Below, one piece after another: positions 37,150 to 48,621 of a stretch of DNA of 64,000 bases; the stretch's first letter is position 1, and each line of letters starts with the position of its first letter. The notes below the pieces were generated by a model that had not been told where the DNA came from, did not search any database, and worked only from the letters and a program-made list of their open reading frames with translations. The DNA is from Oscheius dolichura (lineage: Eukaryota > Nematoda > Chromadorea > Rhabditida > Rhabditidae): positions 8,990,001-9,054,000 of the forward strand of contig OW051497.1 of the NCBI GenBank assembly GCA_932521035.1. Reading direction: 5' to 3'. The translations under genes and the position numbers were made by a program.

Positions 37150-40100
37150 ATGATGAAGAAATATCTCGCATGGAGAGATTCTGAGCTAGTAAGTTTCTAC
37201 TCGAGGATCCAAGTGGGTTCTTGCCATTTTAACAATACAATTCCCCTATAAAACCATTGCCCAGAACAACAATTAGAGTAGTCTTACCCCTGTAAGCAGA
37301 GAGAGGGGGAACTTCTAAGAATATAGAAGGGATTCCCCTGAATTGAATTAGTAGTTCTTCTTTTTCTTTGAAGGAAGGGGGAGGCGGATAAAGCCTTCTA
37401 TTGCTAATCCCTTCTCACTCTCATAGCAAGCTCTGATCATTGCCTTTTTTACACGTCTCTTTGTATTTCACGCGAAGGGGGATAGTCCGCCGGCCATTCC
37501 GTTCCGCGGCCACCACGGCAGTTCGGACAATTGCAAATACCACAGCACAACTGTGTTTGCTTCCGCAATGTGCCCGCAGTATCGACGACCTCTCTGTCGA
37601 GGTGAAAAGTTTCTCTCGCTTTTTAAGCCCTCTTCTTCCCTTTTATCTCGTAATATCTGCCCGAATGTTGACCTAAAACCTGGTCTGATCATCTGACACA
37701 AAAAGGGAGTGAAGGCAAGTGTAAAATGTTTGAAAAAAGCGATGCAGACAAGATTAGAGCGCGATTACATGAATGTGTTCAAAACAAATGGATCGTCGAT
37801 GGGGGGACGCCATTTACACCGTCACCGAGTGATTACTCTCTATTTCCGATCTTGAACTGTATATTGATCGCGCCAGCTGCCTCGTGCCACTCTGTTTGTG
37901 TTGTATTTACCTAGGCGCGGCCCAGGTTACCCCCTTCGAGACCTTACCCGTTCTTCTGTTTTCGGCTTTGTCTAATAATCTCTAAGGATGTATATCATTG
38001 CCCTCGGCTTGTCCTTTCTTGTTATAAATATTCCGTTCCGAGAAAAAAACCACATTTCTTTGCTTGATGTAAACACAATTGTCTATTCTCCAAAAAATAT
38101 TTTGAAATAAGTGTAATCTCAACCCACAGGATACTCCCCCTATAACAGATTAGCCTTTGATTTGCAGCTGACTAAGATGTTATTTGCTTGTTTGTGAGGT
38201 CTCTTGCCCTCTCTGACACAGTTTCTAGCGATTGCTGATCTCTTGCTTTATCGAGTTATATTATCTCGCCGCCCTTCACTTTTTATTTTTAATTTACGAT
38301 GAAATTGACCTCCGGGGCACCTTCATCGCATAATTCTCTCAACGCCCGCTTTAACTGACTTTGACCACATGACCACTTTCCGTCCTCTCTTTTCACTTTC
38401 CCTGACTTTCACTCGATATTCACCACGATGAGACAGTAAATGGCGGGGTTTAGGTTTTGAGAGATTATCGTCGGGGGTGGCAGTTTCCTCGTTGTTCACG
38501 TCTATTTCGCGCTCTCTCTCTCTGCCGCAATGTAATTGACATTTGGAATTCTAGACATGATGTAGAATTCCTCTTCTCCGAACGCCGTGAAGGTGGTGAT
38601 GTAATCACTAATATTAATAATGAGCTGGGGCAGGGCACTGTGTTGATCCTTAGGCGATCAAAGATTGACGCGAACGCCGCCCGCTGGCCTGGCCTGCCCT
38701 ATTTTGAAAATCTAGTTGATTGAATGTGATGTGCGAATACAAATTAAAAGGTAAGTGTGATGAAGAGAGATAAAAAGGGATCTAAAACAATGAAATCTCA
38801 ATAATTATGAGCACATGGCGAATAGTCTTAGTTTATAATATTTGTGCCATCGCCGCCTACGGGAAAAGGAGGGGGACCCCCGGCGAACGTATTGATCGCA
38901 CGCCTTGTTTGGGTCTGCAACTCGCTTCACATCTCAGTGATGCACTTTAACCTTTCAATGACGGCCACTACCGTTCACTGTGGGCGCATCTTACCGGACC
39001 GCGTGCCTGTCGTCGGGCATCGGACTGGGCTGCGCCCAGTTGTTTTGTATCTTTCTTCCATCCGCTGCCACTTATTCGGTCACTCGTCTAAATTCCTATG
39101 GATGAACGTCTAGGAACAGAAATTGACGAGGTAAATTGATCTAACTAGTTTAAAAGTTTCTTTTGATTAATAGGGCGAGAATTCTTTCTTTCTCAATTTA
39201 CAATGAGAGAGAAAGAAAGAAAGAATTCTTTCTCGGCTACCGTAATCAGCAAAGGTAGGATCAACTTCTCGTTTTCTGACCTATTCTTCAATCCTGAGTA
39301 GCCGGTTTTAGGATGCGGATGTTTCATGAATTCTATCATTGATTAGAACTAGATAGCTGTCGCTGGTCGTGGTCACTTTTCCCTTTCTAAAATTCCCGCC
39401 CTTTCTGTTTCCTATTCACTCGTCATTACGAACAGATGATGACCATTAGTCGTAGACGTTCGCTTTTTTCGCCATCCTTAAAGTTTCCTCTCCTCTTTCA
39501 CTCTCACTCTATAGTCAGACCAGATGGCTCCCTCATTTCCGCATTTTACACAGACCTCCTCCCGTTTTTCGGGGCAGGAAGTTACACTTTGCAAGAATAC
39601 CCACCAAGCGATCTATGTTGCGTTGTGAACTAATCCATCCCCTAAGCTAAAAGATTTCTTTTTTTCTATACTTATATCAAATCGTTTTAGTTTCAGGATA
39701 GTCCGGCTCTGGCGTGTCCGGCCCCCTTGCTTGTTCGCGCCGTTCCAGGCGCTACCGAGTGGTCAGCAGCACTGGCCTCCCCGCCACCCTCTACCATCAT
39801 TCCTCCCGGGTAAGTTCTTTAATCGGTTATGATGACTACACTAACAGAATTAGTTCCCCGCTTTTAAGACCAATTTATATTTCCATCATATATGGCTCTT
39901 TCCATGATAATTAAATAAGTGGAGGGCATTGGGCTGGGGCGTTGTTCTTTGCGCGTACTATTCTTCTAATTTTCTAATTTGCTTAAAATAAAATCTCCCT
40001 GCTCACTGAACATGAGCCAGTCAAAGGGGACGAGAAAAAAAAAGTAGGCGTTTCCATTCTACGACAACAGCAGCCGATCCTTTTTGCATTTTGTACTAAT

Positions 40101-43100
40101 CATCACACCTTTCAATATACAATTGAGACTTGCTAATCTTCGGTCAGTAAGAGCACCCGGCGTCCGCCTAATTGGCTATATTCTCTCACTCTCCCTCTCG
40201 CTCTCTCCGTTGAAAGCGCATATTCTCAGTTGCAGGTCAACGAGGCTGACTCTTACTGGGCCGTCTGCCTTTACCATTGTGCCGTCTGCACAGCCAACCT
40301 CGCTGGCCCCGGCTGTGCTACCGACTCTGTATCCCGGTCTGATGTGTTTACCTGCATTACTGGATAGACTTGGTGCCCAGAATCTTCTACGGTCCTCAAT
40401 GAATCAAACTTTCAAGCCTATTCCCAATAACGATAAGTGAGTTGATGATCCTATTAGTGTCTATGATGTGCTAAGTTTCTCCAGGGTGGACCTTGCTCGG
40501 TTCCGAGTTAAGGATCCCTTAGAATGGTCAGTGGATGACGTTGTTCCCTGGATCATGGACGTAGCTAAACGGCATCGAATCCCCTATGAGGATATGAATA
40601 TGCACGAGGTACAACTATTTCTGATCTGTTGAATCATTAATATTTTCTTCAGTTTGCCCGGTTGACCGGAAAACAGCTACTCGAGATGACGGAGCAACAA
40701 TTCCTGGAAAAAGATCCCTCTTATGGTTCTTTGATATTTCGGGATTTTAAGAAGATACTGTCGGGTATATAAATGCAAACAGAGGATTTCTACGTACAAT
40801 ATTATAGAGGATATTCTGGATGACTTCATCAGAAAGTACCCGACGGAAGATGAGCCGATGATGTCTGCTCCTTCGACGTCATTCGAACTACCGAAACCCA
40901 CGCCACAACTGTCACAATCACAGCAGCAACTCTCCAATCCTTTGGGCTCACCGTTCTCTATGAAGGACACGATGTCACAGCAGACCCTAAATCAAAATTT
41001 GATACAAGGATCACAGAATCTTATTCATACTCTGAATTCTCTGAATAGCGCAGCTGGATTGGATCTCAATACGGTGTCATTGACGCAAACTTTGGCGTCA
41101 ACTATAGCAGCTGGTCTCAATACTGGTAAGGGTCTACCCAATTTGTGTCGATTAATCTTGTATTCCTTTCAGGACTAAGTCCAATGAATATTTCGATGAT
41201 GCAAAATGGCCTGAGTCCAAGCTCACCAATGCTCTCGGCATCACTTCAACCTAAACTCTCGCCGATGCAGGCTAATTCATTACCATCAAGCTCATTGACC
41301 AGCTCCAGTGATATGCGGTACAATCCGGGCAGTGTGAGCAGTGATTATGACGGTGAGTGTTGTCTAGTGAAGATGAGAGATCCTTCTAAGAAGAGCGCTC
41401 TAATTAGACTATCTATCGCTGCGTATATACATCTTCCTTTTCTCTCTCACTCCTTCGCTCTCTGAGAATACCATAAGCAGGTACTACTGAATGAATTAGC
41501 CTGAGATTGCGCCCACGAACTCTGATCTCTTAAAGACTGGAGGACGAAGCAGAGGGGGAAACGGTGTGTTGCGGGGTGCTGTTTGAACTTGACGTTTTTT
41601 CCTTTCCTCAACTGCACGGCAGAGAGGGGAAAAAAAGGCCCGACTTCCGAGTATAAGCTCAAACTTTTTGGCTTGTGGTCGATTCAGTAAAAGGCAGGGA
41701 GGATCTTTGATCAGTAGACGGAAGAAGCTATATGGACAAAAATCCTTAGCTCTGACCGGATCACTCCCCGTACTGCAAATGATGTTTTCGAATGCCATCT
41801 TCTCTGTCAATTAGAGAAGAAACGATCAAAGAGCTTCACTTCCCTGAACATTGCTTTACCTTGTCATTTTAGATGATCGACTACATGGCGTTGACGGAAA
41901 AATTAAGAAAAATCGTGATGGACGACCGCGAAAACGTTCTCAACATACCAAAGGCAACAAACTATGGGAATTCATCCGAGATGCTCTAAAAGACCCGGAC
42001 ACTTGTCCCTCCGTTGTTCGGTAAGATCGGCATCAGCTGCCGCCCTGTTATCAAGATGTTTCCAGATGGGAGGATCCGGTCGAAGGCGTTTTCCGCATTG
42101 TCGAAAGCGAGAAGTTGGCCCGCCTCTGGGGAGCACGGAAAAATAACACGAAGATGACATACGAAAAATTGAGTCGTGCCATGAGGTTCGTGGTTTCTCG
42201 TTCTTGCCAACTGTTATTCTCTATTGGGGGAGAAGAGGAAAACAGAGGAAATTGTTCCGATCTTTTGCTCTCTCTATTGACATTAGTTTAAAAAATAGAT
42301 GGAACATTTTCAACTCTCTTCCCCCTCTCTTGTTTTCGTTTAAGTCCAGTGAAACTTTGTTGTGCGGGGGCTGCCCACCCGACGGGTTCGGATCCATCTC
42401 TCTCGGGGTTAGGAAATGTTGCAACTGTTAGAGGAAAGAATCGAGAGGGAGGGAGAGCCAATTATACGTGTGTGTGAGAGTGTGTCTATAGCAGATCAAA
42501 GTTCAGTTTACAACCAGCACTTGTTGCACGTTGAGAGGAAAAATGTATAATAACATGTCATTGTCATTGCTAACACAAAACGAGGGGTGTACTGTCTAAT
42601 ACTCGGAACTGAGATTTCTTGATTCCCTGCATGAACCTCATTTTCAGAACCTACTACGAGAAGCAAATCCTCGTCCCGGTGCCTAAAACAGGCCTCTACC
42701 CAAAGAAACTCGTGTATAAATTTGGCCCCGGTGCCCATGGTTGGGACAAGATAAAAGAAGAAATAGTATGAGATTTTAGGTGAGTTGCGCACTCTTTTCT
42801 TCTCCCTTTTCCCCTTTGACTATGCACGCTAACATTTCTTACATCTTCTCCGCGCGTGAAGGAAAAAGAAAGGGGCACTGATCCGTCAGAAGTATAGAAA
42901 TTACAGTTCTTTTTCAGATACTATTACAACACTAAGATCCTCCTTCCTGTCAGCGGCCGTCGTCTAGTCTATAAATTTGGTCCTCAAGCTCGCGGCTGGT
43001 CAGCACAAGAGCCCATCTTCTCTCCTTCTTATGAGTCCGACGACAGTGACGAGGAAGATTCTGGCGAGGCCTCGATGCCCTTCAGCCTACTTCCCAGTGA

Positions 43101-43128
43101 ATTGGGTTTTCCTCAGCTCTCAGTCTAG
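37150..43128 (+). CDS. ESE/ELF3-type ETS transcription factor
   Basis: Exons in phase are 37150-37188 (start exon, less certain), 39691-39809, 40236-40436, 40485-40608, 40653-40764, 40808-41125, 41173-41352, 41873-42020, 42066-42185 and 42918-43128, giving 523 residues. A Pointed/SAM domain spans about residues 120-200 (DPLEWSVDDVVPWIMDVAK..FARLTGKQLLEMTEQQFLE). A Ser/Gln/Asn-rich linker follows. Next is an AT-hook core (RDGRPRKR) near residue 380, then an ETS domain (KLWEFIRDALKDPDTCPSVV, ARLWGARKNNTKMTYEKLSR, AMRYYY, RRLVYKFG). The Pointed, AT-hook, ETS order is that of vertebrate ELF3/ESE-1, a nuclear activator binding GGAA sites. The tail after the ETS domain is acidic (ESDDSDEEDSGE). A second version of the last coding exon lies at 42648-42771. 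The first exon is set by a TTTTCAG acceptor at 37109, a GTAAGT donor and matching phase. An untranslated exon further upstream is likely. Confidence 0.85.
39177..39234. repeat. GAAA-rich inverted repeat
   Basis: GAGAATTCTTTCTTTCTC at 39177-39194 pairs with GAGAAAGAAAGAAAGAATTC and the bases after it, with a short loop. It lies in the long first intron of the ETS gene model. Confidence 0.7.
42648..42771 (+). CDS. Alternative last coding exon of the ETS gene
   Basis: This exon begins after TTTTCAG and completes the same split arginine codon (AG/A) as the exon at 42918. It reads TYYEKQILVPVPKTGLYPKK, then LVYKFGPGAHGW, and stops at TGA 42769-42771. It is therefore an alternative second half of the ETS domain, giving a 494-residue isoform with no acidic tail. 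A GTGAGT donor eight bases after the stop (42780) suggests the exon is spliced onward in mRNA. Relative to the other version, the third tyrosine of the RYYY run is lost and about five residues are inserted in the wing loop. Confidence 0.75.
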
Positions 43129-43602
43129 TCTTCCATTGATCTCCTATTTCGGCCATTGTGTAGAGATGCAGTATTTCAGATCTTATAATTATGTATTGTT
43201 TTTATATGTGTATATTTCTCACATCCGTTTCTCCTTTTTGTGACCTATACTTTCCACTTCTCCCCTCCCTATTTCCTCCCTTTCTTCTTTTTTTTGTTCG
43301 TCATTTTGGAGCTTTACTCTTTCTTTTTGTGTTCTACTGTTTTGTTCTTTTATATTTCCCTACAAAAAAAGTTTTTTTTTTCATAAGTAAGCTCATATAA
43401 CAGAGTGTTTTTATTCCATACGACGGTCAGAAAGATTCTATCTATCTCAATAGATCTTACCCCCAAGTCTAGTAAAAGAAAACAGAAATTTATTCAGACC
43501 GGGTTCTGTTATCCTCTTGTTCATTTTTTCTCATCTCCTCTCCCCTCCCATGAAAATGTCCACAACGCATTCGTATTGTGCTAAGTAATAATGGATGTCC
43601 AT

Positions 43603-43608
43603 AATAAA
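43603..43608 (+). promoter_or_regulatory. Poly(A) signal AATAAA
   Basis: The signal is 475 bases after the ETS stop codon and is followed by a T-rich stretch. It is the best candidate 3' end for that gene; the intervening UTR is T-rich. Confidence 0.55.
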
Positions 43609-43629
43609 GAAATTTTTTTTTCACCCCTT

Positions 43630-45577
43630 TTTATGTTTAAATTTTGGCGGGTAAAGTCAGCAGCCTGATTCAAGCAGTTTGTTGCCAAGTCCGCTTCCGA
43701 AAAACAATGATCAGTGACCTTCTCGACTCCTGTTCCCCGTGTGCGAAAAGTGTAACACTTTTTTTTAATGTTTCTACTTTTAAAACCTCTTACCATGGTT
43801 TGAGACAAGAGAGAGGGGGGCCGACCTCCAAAACTGGGTATTCACCGTCTCCTTGATCATGTCTCCCCACCGTAGCCAGTTCAGAATCAGTTCCTTTTCA
43901 CCACTACTAATGATTGCGACGCTTGGCTTGAACAAAAAGGATCTACTGTAGCTGTTAAGCTTCAGTGATCAAACGGGGGCGAATCTCATATCAACCTATT
44001 TTAGATCGAGGCGGTCATTTAGACATGATTCAAATCTACGTAACTTGTTGATTCTGAGGATTTGAAAGTAATACCTCGTACCAATTTGTCTGATTACCAT
44101 AAACAAGAGTGTTCTTAAGCGTACAAATACACGGGCTTATTTGTTTTATCTTCTTTATAAAAGAAGAAAAGATCCTCTGATGCCGATCCTTCGGGGAAAC
44201 ACGACATTAGCTGGTATTATCCAGAGGAATATATCAGCATAAAAGGGGCAATATTTAGATGGGTGGTCACGGAGATTATGAGGGGCACTAAGCGAGCTAA
44301 GCCGAATCGGATGTGACTGTCCTTTTTTCTGGAACAAACGGCTTTAGCTCAAAAATGATCTGGATAAGGGGACCAGAGGAAGGAAGAGGGTTTTCAAAAG
44401 GGACTGACTTGTTATTATTCTAATAGTACACTAAAAATTAAAAGACCATAAAAGTTTTTATGCCTAGAGATGGATACTGAAAGAAAGCAAATTTTAGATT
44501 TTCGGATGGTTTGCCACCTTCTCTGACTGTTTTCTCAGTTCCGACAGGTGTTTACTAACTGTAATCCGAACTGTTTGTCTGCCAGCCGTCTGCCGGGAGC
44601 AAACTGTTATTTTAAGTCTACGGTTTCTACGTAGACTACCAACTGAATGCCAATGTTTGTTTTCCGTCTTCTTCCAAGTGCTAATTTCAGAGGAACATTG
44701 ACCTTCCCATCTCGACCTTTTAACAAATCTCTGTTCCGTGACTCATCCCGATGTTTGGTACATTCCCTTTTGCGTCATTTCCTCGGTGGTCTGATTTCTT
44801 GAACGTCTTCGGATGTCATCCTCATGTTCCCCGTATTTTTAAAACCCTGTATCCTTTTTTTCCGGCTCAGCCTCCTGCAAAACAGCACTATAAGATCGGC
44901 TTAATCTAGGGAATCAGAGCTTTAGTATAGAAGAGATAGCGGAGCCGAGGCAGGATTCTGTGTTCAGAGACACTGCTGTCGTATTCAAATCCTCTGTTGT
45001 ATTACCACTTCCGTAAATAACAAGCCTACGCAAAGATAAGCAGGGGGAACGGAAGGAAAATGTTATCAAATATACTGCTGGCGAAAGGAGATTGCCCCAA
45101 TTGTAGTCACAAACACCGTGCCCCCACAACATTGATTACTCGAGGAAGGAAATGCCCCGGAGATTGTCTACAGGGAGAGATGTAGACTCGTGACGACATC
45201 CTTCGAGGATTATATCATTTCCAGGCGGCTCTTGAAAACGCGGGGGATAGGCTTCTATTGTCTCTCGAAATATGTATAGTGACCACAAACCTCCTATGGT
45301 CAGCGTCACTGTTTTCGGATTATGGGACCAATACCAGCTATAGTTGCCAAAAAGGGAGCCTTCTTCTTCTTCTTCTTCTTCGAAGGATTAAATCTGAGAT
45401 CTTTGTAAAGCGGCTCCAAGAAAACCAACTTCTGAACCGCTTAATATACCCAAAACATAGGTAGTGTGACCGGATTAGGATTACTCCCACCTAAAAATGG
45501 GAGATCGGAGTGATTGCTGGGAGCAGGGCAAGGGTTCTCGGAATCTATTAACCGTCAAAAGCATGGTATGAAAAAGC
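43630..45577. other. Intergenic, no gene supported
   Basis: Only short open frames are present. A CTT microsatellite lies at about 45361-45381. No RNA gene was recognised before the tRNA. Confidence 0.5.
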
Positions 45578-45582
45578 AAAAA
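45578..45582 (-). terminator. Pol III terminator of tRNA-Cys
   Basis: The minus strand reads TTTTT starting four bases after the tRNA 3' end, the usual Pol III stop. A second T run follows. Confidence 0.7.
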
Positions 45583-45586
45583 GAGA

Positions 45587-45658
45587 AGGGGGCACCCGGG
45601 TTTGAACCGGGGACCTCTCGATCTGCAGTCGAATGCTCTACCACTGAGCTATACCCCC
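45587..45658 (-). tRNA. tRNA-Cys (anticodon GCA)
   Basis: The minus strand folds as a complete 72-base tRNA. The acceptor stem GGGGGTA pairs with TGCCCCC, box A is TAGCTCAGTGGTAGAGC, the anticodon loop is CTGCAGA with GCA in the middle, and the T arm is CCCGGTTCAAACCCGGG. The discriminator base is U. There is no intron, and CCA is not encoded, as expected for a nuclear eukaryotic tRNA. Confidence 0.97.
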
Positions 45659-45800
45659 ATGTTTGGCCGGCGTCGACGGCCGTTAGACTTGATTGTGATC
45701 TGCTGCGGAGCTGATCTATCGGCGCGGAGAGATCGATGGGAACTTCGGGAGATAAACAGAGTCTCTTGGTTTGAACTATTGAAAACATAGGGCAGCCGTT

Positions 45801-46092
45801 ATGGAGGCTGCTCAGTTCTTTAACGGGCTCCTGTTAATCTCTTCGTTGAAAGGTAAGGAATTTGCTTCAGATGCAGTTTTCTTGGAACTGTATCGCAGAG
45901 TACATCGAAGACTAGCGGTAACGAACAAGCTACTATTAACTTTTCTTATGACCATGAAAGCCTGTATTCTTTATCTTTACAGGTTACACAGCTTCTCCTT
46001 TGATTTGGTTAACCTTTTTGTGCCTATCGACTTCAAGCAGTTCAACAACTAACAGAAGCAAATCACAAAGAATCGGCAAACGCTCGGCGTAA
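45801..46092 (+). CDS. Short secreted-peptide candidate
   Basis: Exons 45801-45852 and 45983-46092 join in phase across a 130-base GT..AG intron and encode 53 residues. The first ~35 are hydrophobic and could act as a signal peptide (FFNGLLLISSL, then PLIWLTFLCLSTSSS). The tail ends QRIGKRSA; GKR is the usual amidation and cleavage site in neuropeptide precursors. Only one such site exists and the peptide before it is short, so this is suggestive only. The stop is TAA at 46090-46092. Confidence 0.3.
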
Positions 46093-46102
46093 ATTTCTTT
46101 TT

Positions 46103-46225
46103 TTACAGAGTGTAACCCGTGCAGTTCACGAAGAATGCAGCGACGGCTACGGTAACCCCAAACTGAACAAGATCGGCCTTCTTTTTTGTACGCTTTAACG
46201 CAGTTTCGTAAAAGGATCTCCTCAT
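46103..46225 (-). CDS. Small single-helix protein candidate
   Basis: A 40-residue open frame from ATG 46225 has a basic N terminus (LKRTKKKADL) and a C-terminal hydrophobic helix (FGVTVAVAAFFVNCTGYTL). The form suits a small tail-anchored or mitochondrial membrane protein. An in-frame stop lies upstream of the ATG. No family was recognised, and it ends eleven bases from the convergent small-peptide candidate, so at most one may be real. Confidence 0.25.
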   Translation of the reverse strand: MRRSFYETALKRTKKKADLVQFGVTVAVAAFFVNCTGYTL

Positions 46226-46890
46226 ATCACAGCACTTTTGGGAAAGGGGGATCTTGTTAGTCTAGATCTCCTGATACTATGTATTCTTTCAAGGTTGCCA
46301 ATTTAGGTAGCCTACATTATTTCGGGTCGGTCAACAAGTAGATGTCAATGTTGTAAGCATCACCAAAACATTGCTGGACAACACGCCAGCAGAAGTCAAA
46401 AATGGAAATGGGGTCCCCACTTCGACCGGAAACCATCAAGACTGCCCACTCGATCAAGTTCATTTCGCACCAAGTTGGCGAATTGGCCAACTCAATCACA
46501 AGAAGCAGCTACTTAGCTGTCATTCCAATTAAAAATAACAATATGTAAAGAAGAACAGAAATTTTATTGTGCACACGCATGACAAACTCGTAGAGAAGCC
46601 CATTAACATATTTACAACGTCTTGTGTTTAGGCAATGAAGGAACTGAGCAAACTTTGGTATGATTAAGGCTGAGAGTAAAGTGAAGGAGTAAGCTGGGAA
46701 AGGATAACATGAAAAATATATACAATAGGAGGGAGGCTACCAATACAAACCCTAAAAATCTACAAAAGGGCATCCTGGTGATAGGAAAGGACAGTTAAAG
46801 TAAAGCCAAAGAGCTAGAGCTGGGCATACTGGTCCCAAAGTGTTCCTGGGTGTAGTCGCTTCGGGTCTGGTACATTATATCTACATGCCT

Positions 46891-48621
46891 TTAAATGTCT
46901 AGGTCTTCTTGTGACCGGTAGATGGGGCTGTGATCCAAATGAGCAACCAAGGACTCTGTGTTCATGGACACGCGAATCTTCTCAAAATCCCTCGAGTACG
47001 ACAGTAGAAAAGAAACATTCATCACGGCCATAATCCATTCCGAAATGGCCGATACAATGTGGAACTCGTATCCCTAAAATAGAAATAGTTTCTACAGGAT
47101 CTGAATAAACAGGAACTTGTTTGTTCCTGCTATTTTCAACTGTTTTTTCTACTGGGAAAGTTACACAAAGTCTGGATGCAAAAACGAACAGGTGTTCAAT
47201 TTATACAACAGGAGGGACCATAATTTTTCTCTTTCTTCTCACTGAAGTACATGTGATTGGGCCTGTCTGGCAACACGAGACAGCAAACTCAAATTGAAGT
47301 AAACAAGAGGGGCCAATTTCCCAGACAACAAAGACTTGTAAAGAGCAAAAGAACGAAAACTTACCGGCTGCCAATATTTTTTGCTCCAGGGGCGAGGGGT
47401 CGGCAAGTTGGGATACGTTTTGTGGTAGACGTGTTGGGCATACCAGCCGAAGCTGAGGGCTAAAAGAAAAGAGATATTGAGCAACACCATCTACTTTTTA
47501 AAGGAGTAACCCAGTTTTTTACTTTCTGATGTAGTTTGGCAGAAATAGAATCCCAATTGTATGTTGTTTCATATTTTTGCTCGAAAGAGACACCAAAAAT
47601 ACAGAAGAAAAGCCGTTTTTAGCAAAAATTGGCGCAAGCTAGTATTGATATTTAAAAAGAAATGTGTGTTTTCTTTGAAAACATCAAACTTTAATTTCTA
47701 AGTAGCTAAACATAATAGAAGAAAAAGAAATTCAGAATTCCTCACCTGATATGAAGCACAACGTTGAAACAGTTGCGATTGCCGCTCGTATAATGCCTAT
47801 CCTTCTATTCGTATACAGTGGATGCATCTTTATAGTTATCCACGAATGGATGAACATGTAGGTTGCCCCGCAGCCGAAGGTTATCACTGCTGCTAGGAGA
47901 TGAAGGGGTGTTACTGCCGTTTCCTAAAAGCGAATGGTAAAATGAGATATGCTAAGGAACTACCTGTACATTAGCAACTACCATCATGGCAAACGCTCCG
48001 GTTATTCCAAGTATCATGGAGAGCAAGTTCACCTTGTCCACTAACTCATTCGATCTTCTGTAGAGAGTCTCGATCAATTTATACCTGAAACAATTTCGGA
48101 ATTTTACTATTTTGAGAGTATCTTTTGCAGATCCTACTACTGTAAGTTCAATATTTTGCTTTCAACACGCCGAAATTCTACTTTTAGCCATCAAAACATT
48201 GACTCAGAGCGCGGAAATTCTTCGACTGTTTGTTCAAAGCTGACTAAACTACTTCTTCCTGCTTCTAATAAGGGACTTTCAAAAAAAAAGCTACTATATT
48301 ATTATTTTTTAAGAATATCTCTCTAAAAAAAAAGAATTTATAAACGATGTCTTACCTGAGGTAAATTATAAGCATCGAGAGGACGGAGCTGATGTTAAGT
48401 AAAAGCCCGAATATGCAGGATTCCGGCCTATGATCTCCTGCCGCTGATACATAAGGGAAATATGGCTCAACATCCGTCCGAAATACGGCAAAGACATATG
48501 TACAGCCTGGAAGAATTATTTAAAAAGAGAAATAAACTGAAAAGTTACCTAAATTTGTGAAGAAAACTATCGCAAAAATTACAGGAAGATGGCCAGCTCC
48601 TAGTCGACCACATTGCAGCAT
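46891..48621 (-). CDS. DRAM/TMEM150-family membrane protein
   Basis: Six exons join in phase: 48621-48549, 48506-48356, 48084-47964, 47923-47746, 47459-47365 and 47073-46891, giving 266 residues, the usual DRAM length. Hydrophobic segments run throughout: HLPVIFAIVFFTNLGCTYVF, then SCIFGLLLNISSVLSMLIIY, a third in LLSMILGITGAFAMMVVAN, a fourth in LHLLAAVITFGCGATYMF, a fifth in RAAIATVSTLCFISG, and a sixth in VSAISEWIMAVMNVSFLLS. Family hallmarks are the short PYVSAAGDHRPESCIFG loop, the aromatic HSWITIKMHP region, and HIVSAISEW..RDFEKI near the end. DRAM proteins are lysosomal or plasma-membrane proteins linked to autophagy in vertebrates. The worm role is not known from this sequence. It lies alone, with non-coding DNA on both sides. 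Confidence 0.85.

Noticed and set aside
45514-45788. Open frames on both strands with GAPGFEPGTSRSAVECSTTEL-like text
   Set aside because: This is the tRNA-Cys gene translated by chance; the RNA fold explains the sequence fully.
46089-46108. A 20-base GT..AG intron after the GKR-containing tail
   Set aside because: Twenty bases is too short for spliceosomal removal even beside the 30-base introns here; the TAA stop is accepted instead.
46317-46499. 60-codon minus-strand frame with protein-like composition after the DRAM gene
   Set aside because: I found no in-phase upstream exon or start codon, and its position 3' of DRAM fits UTR or spacer; too weak to call.
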